This document shows, in pieces, positions 33,441-43,149 of a stretch of DNA of 64,000 nt. The position numbers were made by a program, and so were the translations under genes. This DNA comes from Pseudomonas morbosilactucae (GTDB taxonomy: Bacteria; Pseudomonadota; Gammaproteobacteria; Pseudomonadales; Pseudomonadaceae), in contig NZ_JALQCW010000007.1 of the NCBI RefSeq assembly GCF_023241715.1, positions 46,044 to 110,043 on the forward strand, in the 5' to 3' direction. The first letter of the stretch is position 1. Each line of letters starts with the position of its first letter. The notes beneath the pieces are model-generated. The model did no database searches. It had not been told where the DNA came from and saw only the letters and a list, made by a program, of their open reading frames with translations.

Positions 33441-35438
33441 TCAAGGGTTCCATTTATTGGAGAGGGCGGGCCGCAGGGTTTCCAGGTTCGGCGAGGCGTC
33501 GAGAAAGTTGTCCGGGTAGTAGCCCAGGTGCACGGCGCCCTGGCGCTTGAGCCGGCCCAGCCAGTCGGCCAGTTGCGCGGCCGGCAGGTCCACCGCCGGC
33601 CGTGGCCGCCAGTCACGGGCCTGGAGTTCGAACACCGTGCGCTTGAGGGCCCCGGGTCGCGCCTTGATGCGCTGCACCAGGGCCTCCAGCCAGGGGCCGG
33701 ATTGCTCCAGGCTCTGGCCTTCCATCAAGGGCATGGCCATGGGCGCGGTCCAGTCGTAGCTGGCGAGAAAATCGTCGAGGTTCTGGGCAAACCAGGTTTC
33801 GCTTTCGGGGTTGAGAATCGGCTCGGCGAACAGGTTGCGTGCGGTGCGTACCTGGGGCCCGCGAATGGCCCGGACCTGGGCCGTCAACTCGTCGGTGAAG
33901 GCGATCAGGTAGCGGCTCTTGAAGCGGGTCCAGCGTTGCAGGGTGGCCGGGTCGCCGCGCAAGGCGGCCAGGGAGTCCGGCAGGCCATTGGCAGCGTAGC
34001 TGCGCAGGGCACCGGGGCTGGCGTCTTCGAAATCCGAGAGCAGCGCATCGTCGTGATAGAGGATGCCGTCCACCGAAGTCAGCCGCGCCAGGTCCTGGTA
34101 GATCTCACCAATAAGGCGCCGCACCTCGGGGTCGAACGGCGACAGGCGCGGGTATTGATCGGGGTCCACAGCGCTGCGGCCAGTGGCCGGATCCCAGCGA
34201 GTAACCCGGGGCAACGCCCCATCCAGGGCGAAGCTGAGCACCGGCATCCAGGCATAGACCTTGACGTTGGCCCGGGTACGCAACTGCCAGGCGACCCGAT
34301 CGAACAGGTCGGCGCGCATCGGCAAATGGCGGTTGGGGAAATACAACTCACGCGTCAGGCCGTCGCCCAGGGGGTCGGCGAAGGCTTGCAGGAACACCGT
34401 ATTGACCCCCAGGTCAGCCATGCGCTGTACCAGCTTGCCCAGGTTGATTTCCTGCTGGGCCGGGTCCGGGTCGTAGACGTTGTCCAGGTCGACGTGGGCC
34501 ACCCGCAACGGCCCCTGACTTTGCACACCGACAATGCTGTTGGCGAAGCGCTGGCCGTCCGGGTCCGAGGCCACCAGGAAGCGCGGGCTGCTCATCAGGT
34601 TTTCCAGGGTGTCGAGCCCGTCGTCGAGGGTCAGGGCCATCTGATAGCCCTGCTCGCCAACCACCCGCAGCGCGGTGCCGTCGGCGGCGCCATAGGGCCA
34701 GACCCAGACGCGGGGGGCGCGGCCGGTGGCGACGCGGATTTTTTCCGAGATGCGCGCCACATCGCTGCGCAGCCGGGCCTGGAACTCGGCCTCGCTTTCA
34801 TAGCGCCCGCTTTGGGGGTTATAGCGTCGGGTAGCGGCCGCCGGTTGCAGGTTGCCTTGGGGATTGGCCAGCACGCCCTGGTGGCTGGCGTCGGTGTGGG
34901 CAGCGATTTCCACCAGACCGGAAGCGGCCACCTCGCGCACCTGCGCCCACGTCAGGAACTGCTCGCGGGGGCGCCGCTCGCCGGCAAAGTCCACCGCCTG
35001 CCCGGCCGGGGTATCGACCCAGGCGCCGACGGGCGCCAGCAGCGCCGGCCACTGGTAGCTGCGCAGCAGTGGCATGACCCGGGTGTAAAAGCTCGCGTAA
35101 CCGTCGTCGAAACTCAGCAGCACGGCCTTGGCCGGCAGTTCCGGGCCACCCTGGCGGGCGCGGAGGATCTGGTCCACCGACACCGCCTGGTAGCCGTTCT
35201 CCCGCAGCCAGGCCAGTTGCTGGATCAGCCGCTCGGTGCGCACCGCCACCACCGCCTGGTCCGGGTCGCGGTCCTCGACGTCGTGGTAGGCAATGCCCAG
35301 CACCTGGTTTTTCGGCCAGGGCGCTTCACTGTCGGGCAACGGGCGCTGGGCCGGCGGCACGAAGTCCGCGGCGGGCTGGGCGCAGGCACTGAGGACCAGG
35401 GCGCCCAGCAGCAGGAGGCAACGGGTGATCGAAGGCAT
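33441..35438 (-). CDS. pgaB: Poly-beta-1,6-GlcNAc N-deacetylase PgaB
   Basis: Outer-membrane lipoprotein of 665 residues. The lipobox is LVLSAC near residue 19. The N-terminal polysaccharide deacetylase domain (CE4) has LLSFDDGYASFYTR (Asp pair) and EIAAHTDASHQG (metal His residues). The C-terminal glycoside-hydrolase-like domain includes LYHDDALLSDFEDASPGA, the acidic active-site motif known in PgaB. It partly deacetylates PNAG in the periplasm so that PgaA can export it. The start at 35438 (MPSITRCLLLLG) is chosen because a signal sequence follows directly and pgaA ends 13 bases before. Longer frames run into pgaA. Confidence 0.93.
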   Translation of the reverse strand: MPSITRCLLLLGALVLSACAQPAADFVPPAQRPLPDSEAPWPKNQVLGIAYHDVEDRDPDQAVVAVRTERLIQQLAWLRENGYQAVSVDQILRARQGGPELPAKAVLLSFDDGYASFYTRVMPLLRSYQWPALLAPVGAWVDTPAGQAVDFAGERRPREQFLTWAQVREVAASGLVEIAAHTDASHQGVLANPQGNLQPAAATRRYNPQSGRYESEAEFQARLRSDVARISEKIRVATGRAPRVWVWPYGAADGTALRVVGEQGYQMALTLDDGLDTLENLMSSPRFLVASDPDGQRFANSIVGVQSQGPLRVAHVDLDNVYDPDPAQQEINLGKLVQRMADLGVNTVFLQAFADPLGDGLTRELYFPNRHLPMRADLFDRVAWQLRTRANVKVYAWMPVLSFALDGALPRVTRWDPATGRSAVDPDQYPRLSPFDPEVRRLIGEIYQDLARLTSVDGILYHDDALLSDFEDASPGALRSYAANGLPDSLAALRGDPATLQRWTRFKSRYLIAFTDELTAQVRAIRGPQVRTARNLFAEPILNPESETWFAQNLDDFLASYDWTAPMAMPLMEGQSLEQSGPWLEALVQRIKARPGALKRTVFELQARDWRPRPAVDLPAAQLADWLGRLKRQGAVHLGYYPDNFLDASPNLETLRPALSNKWNP

Positions 35439-35451
35439 CGGCAGACTCTTC

Positions 35452-37929
35452 TTAGAAACGGTAGGTAAGGTCGAGGGCCAGGCGCAGGTCGGTTTCCCGG
35501 TCGCCGTCGTAGGGCCGGTTGAGCAGGCTGAGGACGGCGCCGGCTTCAAACACGTCGTTCCACAGCAGGCGCTGGCCGTAACTGAGCAGCCCCACCGCGC
35601 CGGTGCCGTAGTCGCGCTGGCTGTAGGTCCCGGCACCCACCTGGAATTGCTGGCTCCAGGCGGTTTCGTAGTGCTGGTACAGCAGGTGGTTGATGCTCAC
35701 CGTGGGCAGCACGCTGAAGTCCGAGCGCGGGTTGAAGTACGGCGTGTTGTCGAGGCTGTTGCGGCTGGCGGCGACTTCCAGGCCCAGGTCCACCTGCACC
35801 GACGGCGAGCGGTAGACGCCTTCGCGGCCACTGAGCAAGGCTTCCAGGCGGCGGTTGCCATCGCTGAAGCGGGACGGGCTGAGGGCCAGCTTCCACTCAC
35901 GGGCTTCATGGGCCCGCCAGCGGACAAAGCCGCTGCCGCCGTTGGCGGTGATGTCACTGTTGAGGGCCCGCAACGGGGTGTTGGCCGAAAGGTGCTCAAG
36001 GCTCGCACCGTATTGCCAGTGGTCGTCGATGTCTCGGGCCAGGGACAACCGGGCGCCAAGCTTGTCGGCCACCCCGTAGGCATGACGGGAAACTTCTGCC
36101 TCCAGGGTCATGTCGCGGCTGCGATGCTCCACCCCCAGGCGCTGCCAGCGGTGATGGCCGGTGCCTTCGGCAAAATCGCCAGTGGCGTAGCCAGCACCGC
36201 CAAACAGACGCCAGTCTTCAGCGATGGGCGGGCTGTAGAGCAGGGCTTCGATCCCCAGGTCGCGGCTGCCGGAAACTGCACCCGCCCCCCCCTCACTGCC
36301 GCCGAAGCTCTTGCCGGTGTCGGTGGTCAGCCGCAACTCGGCCATGTCGTGCACCTGGCGCTGACGGGCCAGACGCTGCACCTGGCGATTGTCGGGGTGG
36401 CGCGCCAACACATCGTCAGTCAGGGCATCGAGCTGTCGCCATTCCTGCAGGTCCTGGGCGGTGTGGGCCTGGGCCACTTCCAGGCCGATGTCGCGGGGGG
36501 CGAGGCTTTCACTTTCCTTGAGCAGGTTTTCACTGCGCCGTGGCCAGTCCCGGGCCAGGTACAGGTCGGCTTGGGCCAGGCGCAGGCCGAGGTTGCCCGG
36601 GGCCTTGTTCACCAGGCTTTCCAGGCGCTGCTGGCTGCCCGACAGATCGGCCCCGTAGACACCGGCCTGGGCCGCCAGCAGTTGGCTGTCCATCCATTCG
36701 TCGTTGGGGTTGCCAACCGCCAGACCCTTGAGTTCGACCCGTGGGTTCTGGCTCTGGGCCAAGGTGTTGGCCACCTGCAGCGCCTCCTCCGGCTGCTGGT
36801 TTTCCAGCAGCGCGTAATACAGCGCCGTGCTGTCCTCGACCCGGTCGCTTGGGTCGGCATCGGCGGCAGCCAGTACCTGGCGATACAGCTTGGCTGCGAC
36901 GTCTGGCTGGCGCTGGTCGAGGTAGGCCGACGCCACCCAGCGCAGGGCATAGGTCGGCAGGCTGACACCCGCCGTGCGCAGCGCCTGGTACTGGCTGATG
37001 ACCTCGGCGCTGCGCGCCCGGGCCTTGAGGGCGCCGAGGCGATCGATGCGCCAGCGAACGCACTCAGCGGTGGCGCTGGGGTCGTCGCCCCAACGGGCCA
37101 GCAAACGGTCGTAGTCGGCCAGGGCACGGTCGGCGATCACGTAACGCTCCCGTTCGCTGCGCGTCGGCAATTCCGCCAGGCGCACGCGTTCGGCGGCCAG
37201 GTCGCCTTCCAGGCGCCCCACGGCCAGCGGCTCGATCAGCCCCGGGCGTTGCCGGGCCAGACGCAGGGCCGGCTCCGGCAGACGTGCCCGCTGCAAGGCG
37301 AACAGGTATTCCCGAGCCACTTCGGCGCGCTGGCCGGCGCGGACAAACCCTTGGTCGAACTCGAACAGCGCGTCGTAGGTCGCCCCGGCACGGGTCAAGG
37401 CATAGCCCAGGGCCAGCCGGCGCGAAGGATCGTCGGGTTGCGCCGCCACCAGGGCCCGAGCCCGGGCCACCGCTTCGGCGGGCTGGCCGGCATCGGCCTG
37501 GGTCAGTGCCAGGCCCAGTTGCAGATCGGCGTTGCCAGGCGCCTGGGCCAGGGCTTGGCGATACAGGCGGCTGGCGTCGTCCCAGCGCTTGAGGTTGCGA
37601 TAGGCCCGGGCGGTGGCGCTCAGGGCCTGGACCGGCAACGGCCGTTGGCGAGCCTGGGTTTCATAGACCGCGACCACTTCGGCATCAAGGCCGGCCCAAG
37701 CAGCAATTTGCAGGTGGTCGCTGACCAGGCCGTTGCTCAGTTTCGCGTCCGGCACTTGCCGCAGGTAATTCAGAGCCGGCCCTGTAGTCCCCGAGCGGGC
37801 TTGATGAATCAGTGCGTCGTAGGTCGCGTCGGCCAGGGCCAGGGTGGACCAGAGCAGCGGGCCGCATAAGGCCAGACGGACCAGAGGTCGCAACCCAAAG
37901 CGGCGAACGGGGTGGGCAATTCTCGGCAT
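35452..37929 (-). CDS. pgaA: Poly-beta-1,6-GlcNAc export porin PgaA
   Basis: A protein of 825 residues. A signal peptide ends near residue 34 (STLALA-DATYD). The periplasmic part is a series of tetratricopeptide-like repeats (for example LYRQALAQAPGNADLQLGLALTQADAG). The C-terminal part is a 16-strand type barrel that ends LALDLTYRF with a terminal Phe. It binds deacetylated PNAG in the periplasm and carries it across the outer membrane. First gene of pgaABCD. About 200 bp upstream separate it from the terminator of the next gene, and the promoter should lie there; nothing clear is seen. Confidence 0.92.
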   Translation of the reverse strand: MPRIAHPVRRFGLRPLVRLALCGPLLWSTLALADATYDALIHQARSGTTGPALNYLRQVPDAKLSNGLVSDHLQIAAWAGLDAEVVAVYETQARQRPLPVQALSATARAYRNLKRWDDASRLYRQALAQAPGNADLQLGLALTQADAGQPAEAVARARALVAAQPDDPSRRLALGYALTRAGATYDALFEFDQGFVRAGQRAEVAREYLFALQRARLPEPALRLARQRPGLIEPLAVGRLEGDLAAERVRLAELPTRSERERYVIADRALADYDRLLARWGDDPSATAECVRWRIDRLGALKARARSAEVISQYQALRTAGVSLPTYALRWVASAYLDQRQPDVAAKLYRQVLAAADADPSDRVEDSTALYYALLENQQPEEALQVANTLAQSQNPRVELKGLAVGNPNDEWMDSQLLAAQAGVYGADLSGSQQRLESLVNKAPGNLGLRLAQADLYLARDWPRRSENLLKESESLAPRDIGLEVAQAHTAQDLQEWRQLDALTDDVLARHPDNRQVQRLARQRQVHDMAELRLTTDTGKSFGGSEGGAGAVSGSRDLGIEALLYSPPIAEDWRLFGGAGYATGDFAEGTGHHRWQRLGVEHRSRDMTLEAEVSRHAYGVADKLGARLSLARDIDDHWQYGASLEHLSANTPLRALNSDITANGGSGFVRWRAHEAREWKLALSPSRFSDGNRRLEALLSGREGVYRSPSVQVDLGLEVAASRNSLDNTPYFNPRSDFSVLPTVSINHLLYQHYETAWSQQFQVGAGTYSQRDYGTGAVGLLSYGQRLLWNDVFEAGAVLSLLNRPYDGDRETDLRLALDLTYRF

Positions 37930-38066
37930 CGCGTCAGCATCCTTACGTGGCTAGCCGGGGTCATGCAGTCCGGCACGGCAGTACGACGCGGATTCTTCCA
38001 CGCAAGGAGGGGCAGACGAGGGGAATGCAATATTTCTTCAGATTCGCGGCGCCGGGCGCGCCAAAC

Positions 38067-38104
38067 AAAACGCCCGGCCTGCGCGGGAAAGCGCAGGCCG
38101 GGCG
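38067..38104 (-). terminator. Terminator after the YdgA-like gene
   Basis: CGCCCGGCCTGCGC, loop GGGAAA, GCGCAGGCCGGGCG is a perfect 14-bp stem at 38071-38104. On the minus strand it is followed by TTTTGTTTGG. It lies 28 bases after the stop of the YdgA-like gene. Confidence 0.85.
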
Positions 38105-38132
38105 TTGACGTGCCGGGGATAAGGGTCGGGGC

Positions 38133-39635
38133 TTAACGCAAGCCGCCGGCGCCACCCACTTTGCTCATGACGAAGCCGACGAACTGCTCCAGCGTCATCT
38201 TCTGGCCATTGAACTCCACTTGACCCGCGGCGTAGTGCAGCTTGGAGACGATGTCATTGCCTTCCAGTTTGGCCAGCTCGGTGCCCAGGGCCATGCTGCT
38301 GAGCATTTCCGCCGCCATGGTGCCTTGGTCGGCAGCGGCCTTGGCGTCGGTCACACCGTCTTGTTGCGCCTGCAGCGCGCCGAAGTCAGCAACCATCGGC
38401 TTGGACAGGATCACTTTGGCGTCCAGCTGGCTGATCGCTTGCTGGGCCAGGAGCGGCGTCGGCAGGTCCAGGGACTGCGGCTTGGCCAGGTCGATGACCA
38501 GGCTCACACGGCTTTCACCGCTACCGTTCTTCAGGGCCAGGCTTTCCAGGGCGACCTGCGGCTTGGCTTCCAGAACCTTGTTCACCGCAGCGCGTACCTT
38601 GGCTTCGTCGGCTTCGCTGATCTTCAGTTGCGGCGCCTCTTCACCCTGGGCTGCCGCTTCGGTGGCGGCCTTCTGGTAAGGCTGCAACAGGTTCTGGTAG
38701 ATCTGCACCAGTTCCAGGCTGCCCTGGGTGTCGAAGTTCTTGAAGCTCCAGAGCATTTCAGCGGCGCCGATGACTTTGCCGTCCAGGGCGATCTCACCGA
38801 CTTTGTAGTCGGCACGGCCGCCCAGAGTGGCGCCGGTTTCCTGGGTGGCGGTCTTCTGCTCGAAGTTCTTCAGGGTCAGCACCGACTGCTTCTCGCCGAA
38901 GGTGGCCTTGGTGGTGCTCAGCTCCAGGGTGTTCTGACCCAGGTAGTAGCCGAAGCTGCTTTTTTCCAGGTTGCTGGCCACGGTCAGGCCGTTGAGTTCA
39001 ACCAGCACCGGCGGCTTGTCGGCGGCGGTGACCGACAGCTTGAGGCTGTCCATGTAACCGTCGACCTTGGCCTTCTTGCGCTCGTCGGAGGTGACAAAGT
39101 TGAGGTTCATGCCGGAGAACTTCAGGTTGGAGTTGGCGTCCATCGCCACGTCCACGGGGGCGAACTCCATGTTGCCGTCGGCAGAGAGGTCATAACCGAC
39201 GTTGACGGCGCCCTTGAGCGGCGGCAGGTCCTTGGTGGCAGCGAACCACTTCTCGGTGGACGGGCTTTTTTCCAGCTGGTAGTTGCTGGTGGCCATGACC
39301 GGCAGCCACTTCAGGCGGATCAGGCGCGAAAACGGCAGCGGGCCGTGCTGGATGTGGTCGACGATCAGGAACTCGGCGTCGCCGTGGACCATTTCGCCCT
39401 GGGCCTTGAGGCGGTAGTGGGCAGTACTGCTGAGCAAGCCACGCTCCAGCGACACCAGTTCCAGGGAGGCGGTGAGGTCGTAGCCGATCAGCGACGATTG
39501 CATCTCTTTGTTGCTTTCGACGATCTGGTTTTTCAGGACCCCTTCCAGCTGGGTTCCGGTGTACCAGGCACCGCCGACACTGATTGCCCCGACCGCGACG
39601 ACGATTCCTAACAGTACGCCTGCTGATTTATTCAT
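38133..39635 (-). CDS. YdgA-like DUF945 protein
   Basis: A protein of 500 residues with one N-terminal membrane anchor (AGVLLGIVVAVGAISVGGAWYTG) and a long periplasmic domain matching the DUF945/YdgA family (E. coli YdgA 502 residues). Typical features are SSLIGYDLTASLELVSLERGLLSS near the start and a repeated beta structure. The C-terminal NDIVSKLHYAAGQVEFNGQKM is typical. The start at 39635 (MNKSAG) follows a weak GGGTC site; the frame extends to 39881 but the extra residues are not membrane-like. Function unknown: such proteins are thought to act in envelope transport. A strong terminator follows. Confidence 0.85.
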   Translation of the reverse strand: MNKSAGVLLGIVVAVGAISVGGAWYTGTQLEGVLKNQIVESNKEMQSSLIGYDLTASLELVSLERGLLSSTAHYRLKAQGEMVHGDAEFLIVDHIQHGPLPFSRLIRLKWLPVMATSNYQLEKSPSTEKWFAATKDLPPLKGAVNVGYDLSADGNMEFAPVDVAMDANSNLKFSGMNLNFVTSDERKKAKVDGYMDSLKLSVTAADKPPVLVELNGLTVASNLEKSSFGYYLGQNTLELSTTKATFGEKQSVLTLKNFEQKTATQETGATLGGRADYKVGEIALDGKVIGAAEMLWSFKNFDTQGSLELVQIYQNLLQPYQKAATEAAAQGEEAPQLKISEADEAKVRAAVNKVLEAKPQVALESLALKNGSGESRVSLVIDLAKPQSLDLPTPLLAQQAISQLDAKVILSKPMVADFGALQAQQDGVTDAKAAADQGTMAAEMLSSMALGTELAKLEGNDIVSKLHYAAGQVEFNGQKMTLEQFVGFVMSKVGGAGGLR

Positions 39636-39881
39636 GTTTGACCCGATCAATATCCGTTGTTTGAAGGTGTGCTGGTCTTCCCTGAACCCATGACGGGTTG
39701 CGGCTCGACTCCGCGTAAACCGGCGAAGCCTACCATTGGCGAAGGCCCCCGGCACAGTTCTGAATGGCTGAGAGGGAGCAGGCAGACAAGCGTTGGCCGC
39801 CGACCATGGTGCTCTCACGAGCGCCATCGCGGGCCGGCCAATGCCTGGGCAGAGTGGACCGGGGAGCGGGATGAAGCGCAA

Positions 39882-40514
39882 TCAGCTGAATTCCAGTTCC
39901 AGGGCGTCGAGCTGGTGGTCAAAGCTCTTCAGACGCGCGGTCCAGGTGTAGACCAGCACTTCAAAGTCTCGGTCGATGACTGCGCCGCCCGGCAACTGGG
40001 CGCGCGGGTCACAAAAGTCCAGTTGATAGCGTTCGCGGGCCATGGCCGTAGCGACGTCGGACAGCTCCCGGGCATTGTTCAGCCAGTGACGCCCATCCGA
40101 GGCTTGCTGGTCGAGCAGGATGCACTGGCGCTTCAAGGCCTCCAGGCTCTTTTCCAGCGGGGTGCCGGTCAGTTCGCCCATCACTTCGGCGAAGGTTCGC
40201 CCGGGTTGCCAGTAGCTGCCCCAGAAGTAGCGATCAAAGACCGTCTCGACCCGTCGCAGGGCCACTTTGGTGTCCCAAATGGCCACCAGGGTCTTGCTCT
40301 GGTCGAGCTGGCGTTTTTTCAGTTTGTTGCCCTGGAACGAGGCCCAGGCCACGACCCCGATGGCCAGCACCGCGATCAACGCGCTGGCACTGTCGAGAAA
40401 TACCAGGGCCATGTCGATCTGGTGGGCCAGCATGATGCCGTAGAAGTACGTTGCGGAGAGCAGCACCAGTGCACAGAGCAGGCACCAGAAGCCGGGAGCA
40501 TAAGGGTTTTTCAT
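39882..40514 (-). CDS. Small membrane protein of unknown function
   Basis: A protein of 210 residues. Two membrane helices near the N-terminus (GFWCLLCALVLLSATYFYGI and FLDSASALIAVLAIGVVAWAS) are followed by a soluble helical domain of about 140 residues (NKLKKRQLDQSKTLVAIWDTK to LKSFDHQLDALELEFS). ATG 40514 has GGGGA 8 bases upstream. It follows the efflux operon after about 90 bases on the same strand. The layout is like small membrane sensors or scaffold proteins, but no family is recognised. Confidence 0.78.
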   Translation of the reverse strand: MKNPYAPGFWCLLCALVLLSATYFYGIMLAHQIDMALVFLDSASALIAVLAIGVVAWASFQGNKLKKRQLDQSKTLVAIWDTKVALRRVETVFDRYFWGSYWQPGRTFAEVMGELTGTPLEKSLEALKRQCILLDQQASDGRHWLNNARELSDVATAMARERYQLDFCDPRAQLPGGAVIDRDFEVLVYTWTARLKSFDHQLDALELEFS

Positions 40515-40607
40515 TATTGGAATCCCCATGACCATCACATGCCTAGAGCGTTGGAGGGGGCGTCTCGCGCAAGGCGCTGTCCAACAGATCAAAGCATAGC
40601 AATGGCC

Positions 40608-42056
40608 TCAGGGTTTGCTGGCCGAGGAGCCTTGCGTTCGTCCGCTTTCCCAACCCCCGCCCAGGGCCAGGAACAGGTCGATCTGGCTCATGGCGACCTG
40701 GGTGTTGGCCGCCGCCAGTTGCGCGCGCATGTCGGTGTAGGTCCGGGTGGCCTGCAAGTCGGCCAGAAACGACACCCGGCCGGCCTGGAAGAAGCGGTGG
40801 GTCTGGTCCGCCGCCAGTTGCGCCGAGGCTTCGGCCTCGACCAGGGCGTCACGGCGTTGCAACTGGGCGCTGTACTGGGCCAGGCCAGTCTGGGTTTCGC
40901 GGAGAGCGTTGAGCACCACCCCGTCGAAGTGCGCCAGGGCGCCCTGGCTCATTGCTTCGGCCTGGTGGATCCGCTCGCGGGCGCCGTTGGACGGCACGCT
41001 CCAGCTAAGCAGCGGGCCAAAGCCCCAGCGATTGGTCGGCGCGGTGCCGAGGTTTTCGAGAATGCCGACGCTGCCCACGGTGGCGCCGATGCTGATGTCC
41101 GGGTACAGGGCGCCGATGGCCACGCCGATTTCGGCCGTCGCCGCCGCCAGGCGCCGTTCGGCCTGGCGCACATCGGGCCGACGCTTGAGCAGCGCTGCGC
41201 CGTCGCCCACCGGCAGCAACTGAGCGATGTGCGGCAGCTCGGCGCAACTGGATGTGCCCACCGGCAGTTGCTCCACCGGTTTGGACAGAAGCATCGACAG
41301 GCGGAACAGCCCGGACTGACGCGCCGCCTCATAACGCGGCAACTCGGCGCGCAGGGACTTGAATTGGGTTTGCGAACGGGTGACCTGGGTCTCGTCGCCG
41401 CGCCCGGCGTCGCGCAGGCGCTGGGTCAACTGGGTGCTCTGGGCTTGCAGGTCGAGGGAGTGCTCGGCAATTTCCCGCTCTTCATTGGCGGCGCAGATTT
41501 GCGTGTAGGCCCGCACCACGTCTGCCACCAGGGTGATGCGTGCGGTGTCGGCGGCAGCCTGGGTCGCGTCGGCATTGGCCTTGGCCGCCTCGATCCCGCG
41601 CTGCAGGGTGCCGAACAGGTCGAATTGATAGGACGTGCTGATGGCAATGTTGCCGACGTTGGCCACCGGCACTTTTTCGGTCAACAGAAAGGCCTCGCCG
41701 GACTCCTGCAAGCGCTCGGCGCCGGCCTTGACCCCGCCGCTCCAGCCACCGGCCGCCTGGGCCTCGTCGACCTGGGCTCGGGCCCGCGCCAGGTTGGCCG
41801 CAGCCACCCGCAGGTCCGTGTTGGAGGCCAGGGCCTGCTGCACCAGCTGGTCCAGACGCGGGTCTTGATACAGCCGCCACCAATCGCCGGGCACCGGCGC
41901 CGAAACCACGTTGGGGTCCTGGGTCGCCAGTTGACCTTGCAGGTCATCGCGCTGCACGGCGGCATCGGCGGGCAGGTGGTAATCCGGGCCGACCGTCTGG
42001 CAGGCCGACAACAACAGACCGAGGCCAGCCAGCGTCCAACGCGCAGCGGGGTTCAT
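40608..42056 (-). CDS. NodT-type outer-membrane efflux lipoprotein
   Basis: A protein of 482 residues. Lipobox LLLSACQ near residue 19. Two TolC-like outer membrane efflux domains show the repeated pattern of helical hairpins (NADATQAAADTARITLVADV and similar). The family motif VGPDYHLP follows the Cys. It starts inside the adaptor gene by an ATGA overlap and is the outer-membrane channel of a tripartite system with the HlyD adaptor and FUSC pump encoded upstream. In the E. coli AaeXAB system the channel is encoded elsewhere, so its inclusion here is a useful difference. Confidence 0.92.
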   Translation of the reverse strand: MNPAARWTLAGLGLLLSACQTVGPDYHLPADAAVQRDDLQGQLATQDPNVVSAPVPGDWWRLYQDPRLDQLVQQALASNTDLRVAAANLARARAQVDEAQAAGGWSGGVKAGAERLQESGEAFLLTEKVPVANVGNIAISTSYQFDLFGTLQRGIEAAKANADATQAAADTARITLVADVVRAYTQICAANEEREIAEHSLDLQAQSTQLTQRLRDAGRGDETQVTRSQTQFKSLRAELPRYEAARQSGLFRLSMLLSKPVEQLPVGTSSCAELPHIAQLLPVGDGAALLKRRPDVRQAERRLAAATAEIGVAIGALYPDISIGATVGSVGILENLGTAPTNRWGFGPLLSWSVPSNGARERIHQAEAMSQGALAHFDGVVLNALRETQTGLAQYSAQLQRRDALVEAEASAQLAADQTHRFFQAGRVSFLADLQATRTYTDMRAQLAAANTQVAMSQIDLFLALGGGWESGRTQGSSASKP

Positions 42057-42943
42057 TGCGCCGGCTCCGACGGTTTGCGGTCGTCGATGATCGACACTGT
42101 GGCGGTGCGCCCGGCGATCATGCGGAAATCCGTCGGTACATCATCAAAGGCGATGCGCACCGGGATACGCTGGGCCAGGCGCACCCAACTGAAGGCCGGG
42201 TTGACGTTGGGCAGCAGGTTGGAGCCGCTGCTGCGGTCACGGTCCTCGATGCCGGCGACGATGCTTTCCACGTGCCCGCGCAAACGCGCTCGGTCGCCGA
42301 CCACGCGGATGTCCACGCTCTGGCCGACGTGAATGCCGTCGAGCTTGGTTTCTTCGAAGTAGCCGTCGATATGGAAGGAATGGCTGTCCACCACCGACAA
42401 CACCGGACGCCCGGCGGTAACGAACTCCTGGCTGCGCGGCGCGCGGTCGTTGACGTAGCCGTCCACCGGGCTGCGGATCACCGAACGGTCTAGGTTGAGT
42501 TGGGCGCTGTCCACCGTCACCTGGGCTTCAGCCAGGGCCGACTGAGCGCGGGCCTCGCGGGACAGGCTTTCTTCCAGTTGCTCACGCGGCACCAGGTTGC
42601 CCAGGCCGCGGTTGCGCTTGGCTTCACGCTGGGCCTGGGCCAGGGTTTCCTGACGATCGGCCAGCGCCGCCTTGGCTTGGCGCAGGGCCAGTTTGAAGCG
42701 GTCCTGGTCGATGCTGAACAGGACCTGGCCGCGCTTCACCCATTGGTTGTCACGCACCTCCACTTGCTGGATCAGCCCGGACACGTCCGGGGCGATCTGC
42801 ACGATATCGGCACGGATGTGCCCATCACGGGTCCAGGGCGCGAACATGTAGTACATGACCATGCGCCACACCACCACCACGGCGAAGGTCACCACCAACA
42901 GCGTCAGCACCACGCGACCGAGGGTCAAAAAAGGTTTTTTCAT
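42053..42943 (-). CDS. HlyD-family efflux adaptor (AaeA-like)
   Basis: Membrane fusion protein of 296 residues. One N-terminal helix (VVLTLLVVTFAVVVVW) is followed by APWTRDGHIRADIVQIAPDVSGLI, a signature of the AaeA/EmrA group, then a lipoyl-like domain and a helical hairpin (AKAALADRQETLAQAQREAKRNR). A beta-barrel domain comes next (VRSPVDGYVNDRA type motif: IRSPVDGYVND). It links the inner-membrane pump to the outer channel. It overlaps both neighbours by 4 bases. Probable substrates are aromatic carboxylic acids, by analogy with p-hydroxybenzoate efflux. Confidence 0.92.
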   Translation of the reverse strand: MKKPFLTLGRVVLTLLVVTFAVVVVWRMVMYYMFAPWTRDGHIRADIVQIAPDVSGLIQQVEVRDNQWVKRGQVLFSIDQDRFKLALRQAKAALADRQETLAQAQREAKRNRGLGNLVPREQLEESLSREARAQSALAEAQVTVDSAQLNLDRSVIRSPVDGYVNDRAPRSQEFVTAGRPVLSVVDSHSFHIDGYFEETKLDGIHVGQSVDIRVVGDRARLRGHVESIVAGIEDRDRSSGSNLLPNVNPAFSWVRLAQRIPVRIAFDDVPTDFRMIAGRTATVSIIDDRKPSEPAQ

Positions 42944-43149
42944 GTCATCAGGTACCGACTGAGTGAGTCCACGGCGCCAAGCAGCAAAGCGTAGAGCCCT
43001 ACATTGAACAAAGCCCGGTGCCAGACCAGACGATAAAAGTGCAAGCGCGTGAGCACCCCGTGCACCAGCAGGTACAGGATGTAGGTGATGCCCATCAGCA
43101 CCAGCAGGGTGGGCAGGAACACCCCGCTGATATCCAGATCACCGATCAT
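42940..43149 (-). CDS. DUF1656 small membrane protein (AaeX-like)
   Basis: A protein of 69 residues with two hydrophobic helices (FLPTLLVLMGITYILYLLVHG and ALFNVGLYALLLGAVDSL). It begins MIGDLDISGVFLP, the usual start of AaeX/DUF1656 proteins. It overlaps the FUSC pump and adaptor genes by 4 bases each. AaeX is always found between the pump and the adaptor in these loci; its function is not known. Confidence 0.9.
   Translation of the reverse strand: MIGDLDISGVFLPTLLVLMGITYILYLLVHGVLTRLHFYRLVWHRALFNVGLYALLLGAVDSLSRYLMT

Noticed and set aside
35293..42332. Long + strand frames opposite pgaA and the efflux genes
   Set aside because: Antisense shadows of genes with clear domains.
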